Shown: positions 18,545-27,482 of the stretch, piece after piece
Layout: the number at the start of each line of letters is the position of its first letter
How positions within the stretch are numbered: position 1 is the first letter of the stretch
From: JBDTOX01 sp039933015
Lineage (GTDB): Bacteria > Pseudomonadota > Gammaproteobacteria > Burkholderiales > Methylophilaceae
Reading direction: 5' to 3'
Assembly (NCBI GenBank): GCA_039933015.1
Contig: JBDTOX010000032.1
Span: forward strand, 1-46,129
DNA: 46,129 nucleotides
Position numbers and translations under genes: made by a program
Notes under the pieces: generated by a model
Seen by the model: only the letters and a program-made list of their open reading frames with translations
Database searches by the model: none
Told to the model about the DNA's origin: nothing

Positions 18545-18565
18545 GCATGGGGCCTATGCCCATGC
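18545..18565. terminator. Hairpin between convergent genes
   Basis: A perfect 7-bp stem GCATGGG / CCCATGC with a 7-nt loop lies in the gap between two convergent genes. It lacks a T-tract, so termination by this element is a guess from position. Confidence 0.4.
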
Positions 18566-18603
18566 AACTCCATTAGGACGCCTAATACCAAGTAATAAAC
18601 GCA

Positions 18604-19044
18604 TCAGTCCTTATGCCCCTTGCCATGCCCCTTATGCTTATGACCGTGACCATGGCCGCTGTCATCATGGTCATAGTGATCTCTACCCCCTTCATGACGC
18701 TCATGGTAGTGCGGAACATAAACGTCGTTGTACCAGCTATCCTGTACAAAGTAGACTGGACGACCACAGGCATGGTAGCTGCTGCAGTAATGGCGCCATT
18801 TCTTGGCATGGCCCGGAGGCACGTGTAGATAGAGCGGTTCGTACACTACGCCCACTGGGCGATGGATGACCATAGGTTGCGGGTAAACCAGGTAAGGCTG
18901 TGGGTAACCACCGATATCAATGCGGCCGTAAAATCCAGGCTGGCCAACGCTCACGGATACTCCGACATCTGCGGCAAGCGCTGCGGTTGCTGCCGAGGCC
19001 ACTGCCACTGTAGCAACCAATATGGCATTCTTTATTTTATTCAA
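18604..19044 (-). CDS. Secreted His/Gly-rich protein of unknown function
   Basis: A 146-residue exported protein. The start is TTG 19044: AAGGAG (19052-19057) precedes it by 7 nt, and reading from there gives a proper signal peptide (LNKIKNAILVATVAVAS..., cleavage near ALAA). The mature part has a Tyr/Pro-rich region (GRIDIGGYPQPYLVYPQP), a conserved-looking core PLYLHVPPGHAKKWRHYC with a Cys pair, and PVYFVQDSWYNDVYVPHY. The final 35 residues are crowded with His, Gly, Lys and Asp. I recall similar unnamed proteins in other betaproteobacteria. Metal binding by the tail is plausible but unproven. A palindrome and a tandem repeat lie just upstream. Confidence 0.82.
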   Translation of the reverse strand: MNKIKNAILVATVAVASAATAALAADVGVSVSVGQPGFYGRIDIGGYPQPYLVYPQPMVIHRPVGVVYEPLYLHVPPGHAKKWRHYCSSYHACGRPVYFVQDSWYNDVYVPHYHERHEGGRDHYDHDDSGHGHGHKHKGHGKGHKD

Positions 19045-19083
19045 TTCAAAACTCCTTTTTGAGTGTCCCTCACTTAACGCATG

Positions 19084-19105
19084 ACTTGTCATCGAGATGA
19101 CAAGT
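19084..19105. promoter_or_regulatory. Perfect inverted repeat, operator-like (TGTCAT-N4-ATGACA)
   Basis: ACTTGTCATC and GATGACAAGT form perfect 10-bp arms around a 2-bp centre, 40-61 bp upstream of the secreted His-rich protein. The position suits a regulator site. The core TGTCAT-N4-ATGACA recurs at 42128-42143. Confidence 0.5.
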
Positions 19106-19137
19106 AGCTATATACTCAATCAGCTATATACTCAATC
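19106..19137. repeat. Two exact tandem copies of a 16-bp unit
   Basis: AGCTATATACTCAATC occurs twice in direct succession (19106-19121 and 19122-19137), immediately beside the palindrome and upstream of the His-rich protein gene. A copy-number change here would shift promoter spacing. Confidence 0.9.
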
Positions 19138-19249
19138 AGCCACATCCTCGGCTCAAGGTGTGCTTGGCTCATGATAAGCCTTTTCGGAATGCCGCTTAAC
19201 TTTATTCAGAGCCAATACCCTGTTTGAATGTGAAGGAAACCATGGCTTG

Positions 19250-19651
19250 ATGAAATCAAAAACCATAGTAGTATCTATCGCGGTATCGGCAGCGGCAGTG
19301 TATGAGTTCGCTTCCAATCCGGAAAACCTGCCACGCTGGGTGCCTTCGTTCTGTAAATCGGTCACTCAAACAAATGGCGATTGGGTAATGCAATCTCCTA
19401 CAGGACCGGTCACGTTCAGATTCGTCGAGAACAATCCCTTCGGCGTTCTTGACCACAGCGTAAGGCTCCCTTCCGGTCTGGAAATTCACAATCCGATGCG
19501 CGTCATTCCCAACGGCGAGGGAAGCGAGGTTATATTCACATTATTCCAGACATCCAATATGAACGATGAGCAATACGCCCAGGATGCAAAGCTCGTAGTA
19601 CAGGATCTGCGCACGCTTAAACGCGTCCTCGAAGAACTGCATGCGCATTAA
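19250..19651 (+). CDS. SRPBCC (START/polyketide cyclase-like) family protein
   Basis: A soluble protein of about 133 residues with the helix-grip SRPBCC pattern: an N-terminal strand and helix VSIAVSAAAVYEFASNPENLPRWVPSF, then a ladder of strands (WVMQSPTGPVTFRFV, FGVLDHSVRLPSG, SEVIFTLFQTS) and a long C-terminal helix (AKLVVQDLRTLKRVLEELH). Members bind small hydrophobic ligands in a central cavity; the ligand here is unknown. ATG 19250 is preferred, with AAGGAA 11 nt before it; TTG 19247 is equally possible. It stands alone, divergent from the His-rich protein. Confidence 0.78.
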   Translation: MKSKTIVVSIAVSAAAVYEFASNPENLPRWVPSFCKSVTQTNGDWVMQSPTGPVTFRFVENNPFGVLDHSVRLPSGLEIHNPMRVIPNGEGSEVIFTLFQTSNMNDEQYAQDAKLVVQDLRTLKRVLEELHAH

Positions 19652-19988
19652 TATCTCCGCAACTGCAAAGACAGTTGTCATTGCGAATGCCAGGGCTAGC
19701 TGCTGCTATTCGTGCCCAGAGAACAGTTCATGCCCACCAAGTACCGGTCGCATGGCGACGACCTGGGTGTAAAAGGCATTGCGCTTCCAACCCTAAAACG
19801 CGCTACCATTCGACGGATGCAGCAAATGAAGTGCTACGTCGCCACCAGTCATCCCGCTTTAACTTTCCAAACCCTCTTTTAATTACTTGTCGCTCAGCTA
19901 AGTAAGCAATTTCTGGCATTACTTTATTTTTAATCTTGCACCACATACAGACACACTACGGTCTGATTGCCTGAGACCCCCGCAGCAT
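19652..19988. other. Intergenic region between the SRPBCC gene and mutS
   Basis: Only short open frames are seen here, none with a ribosome site or a recognisable motif. No convincing terminator hairpin was found for either convergent gene. Part of it may be decayed coding DNA, but I cannot assign it. Confidence 0.5.
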
Positions 19989-22568
19989 TCATAACAACCC
20001 TTTCAGGCTGTAGAGCGCTTCCAGTGCCTGTTTAGGAGTCAATTCATCCGGCTCTATTGTTTCCAGCGCGCTCACCACGGGATGCGCTACCATTTCAGGT
20101 GCATTATCTACCTGCGCAAACATATCCACCTGCGGCCCCGAAGTCAGGTTTTGCTGTTCCAGTTGCATGAGTTTACGCTTGGCCGCGGTCACTACGGATT
20201 TAGGGATGCCCGCCAACTGTGCGACCTGCAGGCCATAGCTCTGACTGGCTGGCCCCTCCTCCACGCTATGCAGGAACACAATACCCTTGTCGTGTTCAAC
20301 CGCATCCAGATGCACATTGGCGGCCTGTTTGAACTCTTCCACGATGCGCGTGAGCTCGAAATAATGGGTGGCAAACAGCGTATAACTGCGGTTCTTCTCC
20401 AGCAATTGCTTGGCTACTGCCCAAGCCAGTGCCAGCCCGTCGAACGTTGAAGTACCACGACCTATCTCATCCAGCAGCACCAGGCTATGCGCAGTAGCAT
20501 TGTGCAGAATGTTCGCAGTCTCGGTCATTTCCACCATAAAGGTGGAACGGCCGCCAGCCAGGTCGTCCGAAGCACCGATACGCGTAAAGATACGGTCTAT
20601 CGTGCCTATCCTGGCTGAGGCTGCAGGCACGAAACTGCCACAATGCGCCAACAGTGCAATCAGCGCCGTTTGCCGCATATAGGTCGATTTACCGCCCATA
20701 TTGGGGCCGGTAATCAGCAGCAATTGACGGTAAGGCGACAAAGCAACATCATTCGCGATAAAAGGCTGGGCGATCTGCTCAACCACGGGATGGCGACCGC
20801 CCAGGATAGTCAATCCGGGCTCATCCACAAATTCAGGCGCAACATAGTGCAGGGCTACGGCACGCTCGGCAAAACTGCTCAGCACATCCAGCTGGGCAAC
20901 GGCTACAGCATTGTTCTGCAGCATAGCCATATGCGGCGCCAGCTCATCCAGCACTGCGTCGTAGAGCGCCTTTTCGCGGGCCAGGGCACGGTCATTGGCC
21001 GACAGCACTTTGTCCTCGAAGGCCTTCAGCTCCGGCGTAATGAAGCGCTCGGCATTTTTCAGCGTCTGCCGGCGGCGATATTCTGCCGGCGCATTTTCTG
21101 CCTGGGTGCGGCTGATCTCAATATAGAAGCCATGCACGCTGTTGTATTCGATCTTGAGATTGGTCAGCCCTGTGCGCTCGCGTTCCTGCGCCTCGAGCTT
21201 GAGCAGGAATTCGCCGCAATTGGTCTGGATGCTGCGTAATTCGTCAAGTTCGACATCATAACCATCGGCAATCACGCCACCTTCTCGCAGCACGGAGGAA
21301 GGCTCCTGCTGAATCGCCGCCAGCAGCAAATCCAGCGCGCCTTGTGGCGCTTGCATGGCAGCTGCAAGGCCCTGCAACAAGCCGGAAGGCAAGCTGGCTA
21401 ATTCGGCTTGCAGCAATGGTAGCTGACGCAAACTTTCACGCAAGCCAGACAGATCGCGAGGCCGTGCAGTTTTCAGCGCAATGCGCGCAGTGATGCGCTC
21501 GATATCGCCGACAGCGCGCAGCAATAACCTCAAGCCTGGGTACAATTCCCGCGCAACAAGCGTGGCAATGGCTTCATGCCTGGCCGCGATCTCGGCACGC
21601 GCACGCAAGGGATGATGCAGCCAGCGCCGCAACAGGCGCGCACCCATGGCGGTTTGCGTAGTATCCAGCAAGGAGTAAAGCGTGGGGGAAGCCTCGCCTC
21701 GCAGCGTCTGGTCTATCTCCAGATTGCGCCGAGTAGCGGCATCCAGTTGAATAAACGCACTGGATTGCTCCACCGTGAGGCCGTTGATATGCGGCAAGGT
21801 AGTACGCTGCGTATGCTTGACGTAATCGAGCAAGGCACCGGCAGCGGCTATGGCGGCGTTCAGGTCGGCGCAGCCATAGCCATCCAGGTCGTAGGTATTG
21901 AATTGCTTGGCCAGGCTTTGTGTGGCGGAATCCAGATCAAACTGCCATGGCGCCAAACGTCTTTTCGGGCACTTCAGGGTTTCGATGGCGGCATGAGCAA
22001 AATCATTGGGAAACAGCAGTTCCGCTGGAGCAATGCGTTCCAGCTCCTGGCCCAATAAACCCACGGCTACCTCACTGAGCACAAACTGGCCGGAAGCCAG
22101 ATTGATGCGCGCCAGCCCGATTACGCCTGCACCCGCACAAATCGACAACAACAAGCTATCCCGGGTGTCATCCAGCAGCGCGCTATCGGTCAAGGTACCC
22201 GGCGTCAGGATGCGCGTAACCTGGCGCTCTACCGGGCCTTTGCTTTTGGCAGGGTCGCCCACCTGCTCGCAAATGGCGACGGCTTCGCCCAGTTTGGTGA
22301 GCTTGGCCAGGTATTGCTCGACTGCGTGATAAGGTACGCCTGCCATTCTGATGGGCTCGCCATTCGAGGCACCGCGCTTGGTAAGCGTAATGCCTAAAAG
22401 ACGCGAGGCCTTTTCCGCATCGTCATGAAACAGCTCATAGAAATCACCCATGCGGTAAAACAGCAGCATGTCCGGGTATTGCGACTTGATGCCGAGGTAT
22501 TGGCGCATCATCGGCGTATGCTTTTCAATATCCAATGAATTATTATCCATGTGATTGTTTACTGACAA
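19989..22568 (-). CDS. mutS: DNA mismatch repair protein MutS
   Basis: Recognises base mismatches and small loops and recruits MutL. The 859-residue protein has the mismatch-reading motif GDFYELF (Phe43-Tyr44-Glu45) in the N-terminal domain, connector and lever/clamp domains in the middle, and the ATPase domain with Walker A TGPNMGGKST (about residues 620-629). Walker B is LVLLDEIGRGTSTFDG, with the switch His in ATHYFELT. The C-terminal dimerisation tail ends LEALYSLKGLL. The longest frame starts at TTG 22568, with GGAAG about 9 nt upstream; an in-frame ATG at 22550 has no ribosome site. Its closeness to surE-pcm-nlpD matches the known nlpD-mutS neighbourhood of many proteobacteria. Confidence 0.98.
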   Translation of the reverse strand: MSVNNHMDNNSLDIEKHTPMMRQYLGIKSQYPDMLLFYRMGDFYELFHDDAEKASRLLGITLTKRGASNGEPIRMAGVPYHAVEQYLAKLTKLGEAVAICEQVGDPAKSKGPVERQVTRILTPGTLTDSALLDDTRDSLLLSICAGAGVIGLARINLASGQFVLSEVAVGLLGQELERIAPAELLFPNDFAHAAIETLKCPKRRLAPWQFDLDSATQSLAKQFNTYDLDGYGCADLNAAIAAAGALLDYVKHTQRTTLPHINGLTVEQSSAFIQLDAATRRNLEIDQTLRGEASPTLYSLLDTTQTAMGARLLRRWLHHPLRARAEIAARHEAIATLVARELYPGLRLLLRAVGDIERITARIALKTARPRDLSGLRESLRQLPLLQAELASLPSGLLQGLAAAMQAPQGALDLLLAAIQQEPSSVLREGGVIADGYDVELDELRSIQTNCGEFLLKLEAQERERTGLTNLKIEYNSVHGFYIEISRTQAENAPAEYRRRQTLKNAERFITPELKAFEDKVLSANDRALAREKALYDAVLDELAPHMAMLQNNAVAVAQLDVLSSFAERAVALHYVAPEFVDEPGLTILGGRHPVVEQIAQPFIANDVALSPYRQLLLITGPNMGGKSTYMRQTALIALLAHCGSFVPAASARIGTIDRIFTRIGASDDLAGGRSTFMVEMTETANILHNATAHSLVLLDEIGRGTSTFDGLALAWAVAKQLLEKNRSYTLFATHYFELTRIVEEFKQAANVHLDAVEHDKGIVFLHSVEEGPASQSYGLQVAQLAGIPKSVVTAAKRKLMQLEQQNLTSGPQVDMFAQVDNAPEMVAHPVVSALETIEPDELTPKQALEALYSLKGLL

Positions 22569-22742
22569 TTTAATTTACTTCCATCCCAATCAAGTGAGCC
22601 TTAGATCAAAAATACACGACAACATAACTCGCAGCCAAACACCTCGATTAGTTGCAAGTATCACCATTAATTGACCCATAAGCGACAATCGAGCTAAATC
22701 ACACGCACATACTGACTATAGTAAATACTTTAATTTTAATAA

Positions 22743-22774
22743 AAAAACGGGCGACTGCTAGGTCGCCCGTTTTT
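22743..22774. terminator. Strong bidirectional rho-independent terminator
   Basis: A perfect 13-bp stem AAAAACGGGCGAC / GTCGCCCGTTTTT with a 6-nt loop lies 29 nt beyond the permease stop. T-runs occur on both strands. On the minus strand it ends the permease transcript ahead of mutS. Confidence 0.92.
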
Positions 22775-22802
22775 ATCTTTACCTATATTTCCGCTCAGAT
22801 CT

Positions 22803-24512
22803 TCATCTAGCAGCAAGCTGGCTGGCAAAAAACACGATGAGCACAGCAGCTCCCAATGCAACATAAGGCAGCACACCCGCTTTTGTCGATGCACCATTCT
22901 CATCTGTATCCAGATGCATATCCTCTAACATTTCCTTAGGGAACACGCCCTTGTCCACTACATAATGACGCCATATGAATATCGGGATAATTGCTCCCGC
23001 CATCACCAAACCGCTCATTAGCGTGCCCGCCCCCCAAATGTTAGCGCCCAGCCCCATCAATGCAATATTGACGAATGCCAGAATTGTACCCAGTACAATC
23101 AAAATCATCGGCGCTTTGTAGGGGCGCTCCCAATTGGGGCGATCCATACGATGAATCCAGCCAGAATTAAGATTCAGGAAACTGAAAATAATATAACTGA
23201 CATTAGCCGCAGCAAGTAAGAATATGTAATCTGACATCATCAACAAGATAAAGTTAACCAACATATTGGCCCACATAGCACGCGTAGGTGCGCCATGTTC
23301 ATTGACCTTAGACAGAAACTTCGGCAAGAGGCCATCGGCTGAGCCTTGATAAAGCGTGCGTGAAGCGCCAGACATGGTAGTCATAACGGCGAGCAGCAGG
23401 GCCAGAACGAGCATGACCACCACAATATTAGCTATAAAAGCACTGCTGCCAAGAATGCCTGTCAATGCTTTTGCCACCCCCGTACCGCTATAAATATCAG
23501 GAGCAAGCATACCGTCATAGATCGCAGCACTAACAACCGCACCGCTAGCATCTGTCACTGCTGGTGTAACCATTTGTCCCAGGCCCAAGTAACCCTGGAA
23601 AGCCAAAGGCACCAACGTGAATACAGCCACACAAAGCAGGCCAGAGTAAAAAATTGCCTTGAAAGTGTCTTTCTTAGGGTCTTTGAATTCTCGCGTGTAG
23701 CAAACCGCAGTTTCAAATCCGTAGGTAGACCATGCCGCAATAAACAAACCACCGGCCATCAGCACCCAGCCGTCCAGGTTCCAATTACCATCAACTACAT
23801 TGCCCACAGTATCGTAGGCTAAAGGAGATAAAGGAAAGAAATGCTCAACTGGCATGTCCCCCGTGACTAAAGGTACCAAGCCGATGAGCATCAAAGGTAT
23901 CAGGGCAGCCAAACCAAGCACCATGGTTGTTTTGGCCGAGCGCAAGATGCCCCCGTTCTGGATAATGTATACCAGCACCAGCAACGCCGCGCCAATCGCA
24001 AAGGTTGCATTAATACGCAGGGTCAGGCCTTCTTTTAGCATGCCCAAATCGAGTAGCGTCAATTGCCAGGTATTGATAACCGCATCTGGGGCAAACATAG
24101 CCGTCAGAATATAACCCGCCGCCAAACCAGAACCAATAGCAAGTACCGGAGCCCAAGCAACCCAGTTACACCAGATCGATAGCGGTGCAACAAACTTGCA
24201 GTACTTGACCCATGCCACAGCGCCGTATACTGAAGCACCTCCAGTTTTATGTGGGAATAGACCAGCGATTTCAGCATAGGTAAATGCCTGAATAAACCCA
24301 AATCCAATTGAAATCATCCATACAAGCCAAGCAGGCTTCCCCACGGTAGCAGCAATGGCTCCCATAGAAAACAGTACCAGAGCTGGCACTCCGCTAGCTA
24401 CCCAGAACGCCCCTGTCCAACTAATAGTACGATGCAGTTCGGCGTTCCCCGACACCACATCGTCACACATATCTGCGGTAATAGCATCTAACACTAACTC
24501 GTTATTTTTCAC
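22803..24512 (-). CDS. APC-superfamily amino acid/polyamine permease
   Basis: A 569-residue inner-membrane transporter with about 12-13 hydrophobic segments. The N-terminal transmembrane region (ISWTGAFWVASGVPALVLFS, FTYAEIAGLFPHKTGG) and the later motif SGASRTLYQGSADGLLPKFL fit the amino acid-polyamine-organocation superfamily; PNWERPYKAP is also typical. The substrate cannot be told. The start is taken as GTG 24512 because GAAGAGG sits 5 nt upstream; a longer reading from GTG 24557 adds 15 residues but has no ribosome site. It is monocistronic, ended by the terminator at 22743-22774, with a repeat-bearing and IS-scarred region upstream. Confidence 0.88.
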   Translation of the reverse strand: MKNNELVLDAITADMCDDVVSGNAELHRTISWTGAFWVASGVPALVLFSMGAIAATVGKPAWLVWMISIGFGFIQAFTYAEIAGLFPHKTGGASVYGAVAWVKYCKFVAPLSIWCNWVAWAPVLAIGSGLAAGYILTAMFAPDAVINTWQLTLLDLGMLKEGLTLRINATFAIGAALLVLVYIIQNGGILRSAKTTMVLGLAALIPLMLIGLVPLVTGDMPVEHFFPLSPLAYDTVGNVVDGNWNLDGWVLMAGGLFIAAWSTYGFETAVCYTREFKDPKKDTFKAIFYSGLLCVAVFTLVPLAFQGYLGLGQMVTPAVTDASGAVVSAAIYDGMLAPDIYSGTGVAKALTGILGSSAFIANIVVVMLVLALLLAVMTTMSGASRTLYQGSADGLLPKFLSKVNEHGAPTRAMWANMLVNFILLMMSDYIFLLAAANVSYIIFSFLNLNSGWIHRMDRPNWERPYKAPMILIVLGTILAFVNIALMGLGANIWGAGTLMSGLVMAGAIIPIFIWRHYVVDKGVFPKEMLEDMHLDTDENGASTKAGVLPYVALGAAVLIVFFASQLAAR

Positions 24513-24616
24513 TTCAACCTCTTCAAAACAAACACTCCCAAGCCTCAACCCGACCACTTAGTTAAGTGGCCTCACGGAAAAGTGCTCGAGCGAATGAATA
24601 CATTAAATAGTTATAG

Positions 24617-24695
24617 ACAAAAACAGTTGCTTACAGCTAGTAGCGTCCTCCCCAATAAGCACCTCCCACAATTCCATTTTATGAAAAAAAAATTG
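24617..24695. repeat. Direct repeat, copy A (about 80 bp), upstream of the permease
   Basis: It matches 28081-28160 in the same orientation: the first 14 bases are identical (ACAAAAACAGTTGC), then 34 of the next 47 match without gaps by hand count, then TTTATGAAAAA...ATTGC matches. The copy lies about 105 nt upstream of the permease start. The remaining bases of 24558-25034 hold no intact gene. Confidence 0.85.
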
Positions 24696-24778
24696 CACAC
24701 AATGAATAATAATTGCACCACCTCTGACTTACCATTACCACTAAGGCCTACCCCAAAAGCAGTATTTATAGCGGGAAG

Positions 24779-24925
24779 GTAATCGGGTATTTGTTCGATT
24801 CGATTGCCGAGATGCAGAATTATGCAACTGACTGGACGTGGACCTACAATTTAGTCCCGAAACATAGGTCAGCGCTTGTCATAATCACCACTTCTGATCA
24901 CTGCTAAAAATGCGGCTGTGCGAGA
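24779..24925 (+). pseudogene. Decayed C-terminal end of an IS3-family transposase (OrfB)
   Basis: One frame (24779-24850) reads LFDSIAEMQNYATDWTWTYN, which resembles the transposase end pattern LFDSIxEVQxYATxWMWTYNxERPNMALGGITP that I recall from IS3-family elements. After TYN the expected ERPNMALGGITP is recognisable only at the base level, across frameshifts and a stop (around 24851-24910). No start, DDE core or second end is present. This is a short relic. Confidence 0.6.
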
Positions 24926-25034
24926 CTTTCGGCACGATTGCCGCCCATCATCTATGAAACTGGCCGGGTGTTCCGTGTGCAAATGTCAAACTACTTCCGG
25001 ATAAGTAACCACGAGATCAGTCAGCACAAGATTA

Positions 25035-25629
25035 GGGGCTGTAGTAGATAAGCTGAGATATAAAGCTTATCTAATGATAAGTAACTCATTGTAAGTTATT
25101 AAGAAAACAGCTGTTAAGATTACTAGAGCGAAATACTCGATGGTGCAGTCGAGTTGGATGAGCTACTTTGGTGGCGTCTGCACAGGTAAGCGTGGTCGTG
25201 GTGCTACAGGAAAAGTGGCCGTGTTCGGCATCATCAAACGTGGTGGCAAGGTCTACACCAAGGTGGTGAACAACACCAAAGCGAAGATACTGCCGCCGTC
25301 GCTGATTACCAGGAAGATCGCGCCTGACAGCGCGGTGTATATAGACGGCGATCGAAGTTACAACGCACTGGACGTGAGTGATTTCTACCATGAAAGGATC
25401 AATCACTCGGCCCTGTTTGCAACCGGCAAAAACCACATCAATGGCATTGAGCACTTCTAGAATCAGGCCAAGCGTGTGTTGAGGAAATACAACGACATTC
25501 CGAAAGCATTGTTCCCGCTATTCCTCAAGGAATTACGTGCTGCCACCAACGACCATATGCATGCTGGAGCAGTCCCTCGAGCACGTGCGCGGCTACTTTC
25601 GTGACCCACGCGTCAAATATGCTGCTTAA
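25035..25629 (+). pseudogene. Remnant of an IS1595-family (ISXO2-like) insertion sequence
   Basis: The main open part (about 25155-25458) encodes YFGGVCTGKRGRGATGKVAV, TDSxRSYxALDVSDF-like GDRSYNALDVSDFYHERINH and HINGIEHF, the DDE-type ISXO2 transposase pattern. It is broken three ways. GTCGAGTTGGATGAG upstream (VELDE) is out of frame with YFGG by a 2-base loss. The Trp expected in GIENFWNQAKR is a TAG stop (25458-25460). After LFLKE the sequence no longer matches, and another frame there reads TTICMLEQSLEHVRGYFRD up to a stop at 25629. GGGGCTGTAGTAGATAAG at 25035 may be the left end. The N-terminal third of the transposase is missing. Confidence 0.85.
25046..25072. repeat. Inverted repeat near the left edge of the IS1595 remnant
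   Basis: AGATAAGCT (25046-25054) and AGCTTATCT (25064-25072) form a perfect 9-bp inverted repeat with a 9-bp centre. It lies inside the presumed left end of the element. Confidence 0.6.
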
Positions 25630-25696
25630 AATTTCACAGTACCGGATCAATAAGGGTCACCTAGATTAGAGGTGGCCCAATATGAGCTACTAAAAT

Positions 25697-27433
25697 TTAG
25701 AACTCTTCCCAATCACCACTACTGTCGCTACCCGCTGCCGCAATTGCAACTGGCTTACGTGGTGGCCGCGCGGTCAAAGCTTTGGGTGGCTGCACTTTCC
25801 TTAGCGGCGGAGTAACTTGTACCGGTGCATGCACTACCCGTGCCGGCGCTACGCTTGATGTTCTGGCTACCTGATAGTCGTTGTTCACCTTGAACACGCT
25901 GACCACCTGAATCAGGTTGTCTGCCTGGTCTTGCAGGGATGCCGCAGCGGCCGCCGCTTCTTCCACAAGCGCCGCATTCTGCTGGGTGACTTCATCCATT
26001 TGGGCGATGGCCTGGTTCACCTGTTCGATGCCGGCACTCTGTTCCTGGCTGGCGGCCGTGACTTCACCCATAATGTCGGTCACGAGTTTAACGCTGGAGA
26101 CGATCTCGTCCATGGTTGTGCCAGCTTGTCCAACCAGGCGACTGCCCACTGCAACTTTCTCAACCGAGTCATCAATCAGGCTCTTGATCTCCTTGGCAGC
26201 AGCGGCACTGCGTTGCGCCAGGTTGCGCACTTCGGTGGCTACTACTGCGAAGCCGCGGCCTTGTTCACCGGCACGGGCAGCTTCGACCGCAGCATTGAGA
26301 GCCAGGATATTGGTCTGGAACGCGATACCGTCGATGACGCCAATGATGTCGACGATTTTCTTGGCGGAATCGTTGATAGAGCCCATGGTGTCAACCACTT
26401 GCGATACGACGTCGCCGCCTTTGACGGCAATTTCGGAGGCGGACACGGCGAGCTGGTTGGCCTGACGCGCGTTATCGGCATTCTGCTTGACAGTGCTGGT
26501 CAGCTCCTCCATGGAAGAAGCGGTCTCTTCGAGCGAGCTGGCTTGCTCTTCAGTGCGTGAGGACAGGTCCAGGTTGCCGGCGGCGATCTGGCTGGTCGCA
26601 GTGGCTATGGTGTCGGTGCCGGTGCGCACTTCGCCGACGATCTTGACCAAGCTGTCGTTCATGTTTTTCATGGCCGCCAGCAGGCTGGTTGTGTCGCCGG
26701 GCTGGATTGCCACCTGTACCGTCAGGTCACCAGTAGCAATTTGGGTGACGACCTCAGCAGCATACGCGGGTTCACCACCCAACTGGCGAGTGATGCTGCG
26801 CGTGATCATGTAGGCAAGGCCAATACCTACAAGTATTGCCGTCACCCCTAAAATAATCATCAAATTACGGGCAGATTCGATGGTTTGCTTGGCCTCAACA
26901 CCGCTGGCGGTAACCAGCCTGTTTTGGAGGTCGCTCAACTCTTTGACGGCATCCTGCAATGCATCAAGTGCCGGCAGAGTTTCGCCAATCATCACTTCGC
27001 GAGCTTCGGCACGGTTATCCTCCGCTAACATCTTGTTTACCTGACTAAAAGAAACGACATACTTTGCGCGCTTCTCCTTGAATTTAGCCATCAAGGCCTT
27101 GCCATTCTCGGTATATATTAGCTGGTCTAGCGTCTCTAATGCTTCATTAATGGCTTTTTTGTTGAATTCGATACGCTCGTGGATCTTGGCGATCTGCGCC
27201 GGTTCCGTGACGATGAACAGTTCCAGAGTACGGCGGGCATTAGCCCGCGACATGGCGTTGATGGTGCTGGCGGCGTCAGCCTTGACCCAATCTTTATCGA
27301 TAATCCTGCTGTTGATTTCAGCAATGTCGTTAAGCCGGATCAGGCCGACCGCAATCAACACCACCGTCAGCATCAATACTAGCCCGAAGCCCATGCCCAG
27401 ACGGGCACCTATTTTCATATTCGCGATATTCAT
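25697..27433 (-). CDS. Methyl-accepting chemotaxis protein (4-helix-bundle sensor)
   Basis: A 578-residue transmembrane chemoreceptor. TM1 (about 10-30) is followed by a periplasmic four-helix-bundle domain (about 32-188), TM2 (about 190-210), a HAMP domain (about 212-265) and a long cytoplasmic signalling coiled coil. The hairpin tip GIAFQTNILALNAAVEAARAG that contacts CheA/CheW is intact. Methylation-helix sequences such as RTEEQASSLEETASSMEELT are present. The chain ends in a flexible Pro/Ala-rich tail and the pentapeptide DWEEF, which resembles NWETF and GWEEF, known tethers for CheR. The ligand is unknown. It follows cheW by 49 nt on the same strand. Confidence 0.95.
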   Translation of the reverse strand: MNIANMKIGARLGMGFGLVLMLTVVLIAVGLIRLNDIAEINSRIIDKDWVKADAASTINAMSRANARRTLELFIVTEPAQIAKIHERIEFNKKAINEALETLDQLIYTENGKALMAKFKEKRAKYVVSFSQVNKMLAEDNRAEAREVMIGETLPALDALQDAVKELSDLQNRLVTASGVEAKQTIESARNLMIILGVTAILVGIGLAYMITRSITRQLGGEPAYAAEVVTQIATGDLTVQVAIQPGDTTSLLAAMKNMNDSLVKIVGEVRTGTDTIATATSQIAAGNLDLSSRTEEQASSLEETASSMEELTSTVKQNADNARQANQLAVSASEIAVKGGDVVSQVVDTMGSINDSAKKIVDIIGVIDGIAFQTNILALNAAVEAARAGEQGRGFAVVATEVRNLAQRSAAAAKEIKSLIDDSVEKVAVGSRLVGQAGTTMDEIVSSVKLVTDIMGEVTAASQEQSAGIEQVNQAIAQMDEVTQQNAALVEEAAAAAASLQDQADNLIQVVSVFKVNNDYQVARTSSVAPARVVHAPVQVTPPLRKVQPPKALTARPPRKPVAIAAAGSDSSGDWEEF

Positions 27434-27482
27434 TTACTTTCCATTTAAAAGATTTACGTAGCGTTACCAATCCTGTTTTGCC

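Noticed and set aside
19675..19905. 76-codon frame between the SRPBCC gene and mutS
   Set aside because: No ribosome site, odd composition rich in Arg/His/Ala, and no recognisable motif.
25917..26560. Two frames of 182 and 209 codons antisense to the MCP
   Set aside because: Shadows of the conserved signalling domain; the same pattern appears opposite the other MCP at 32617-33189.
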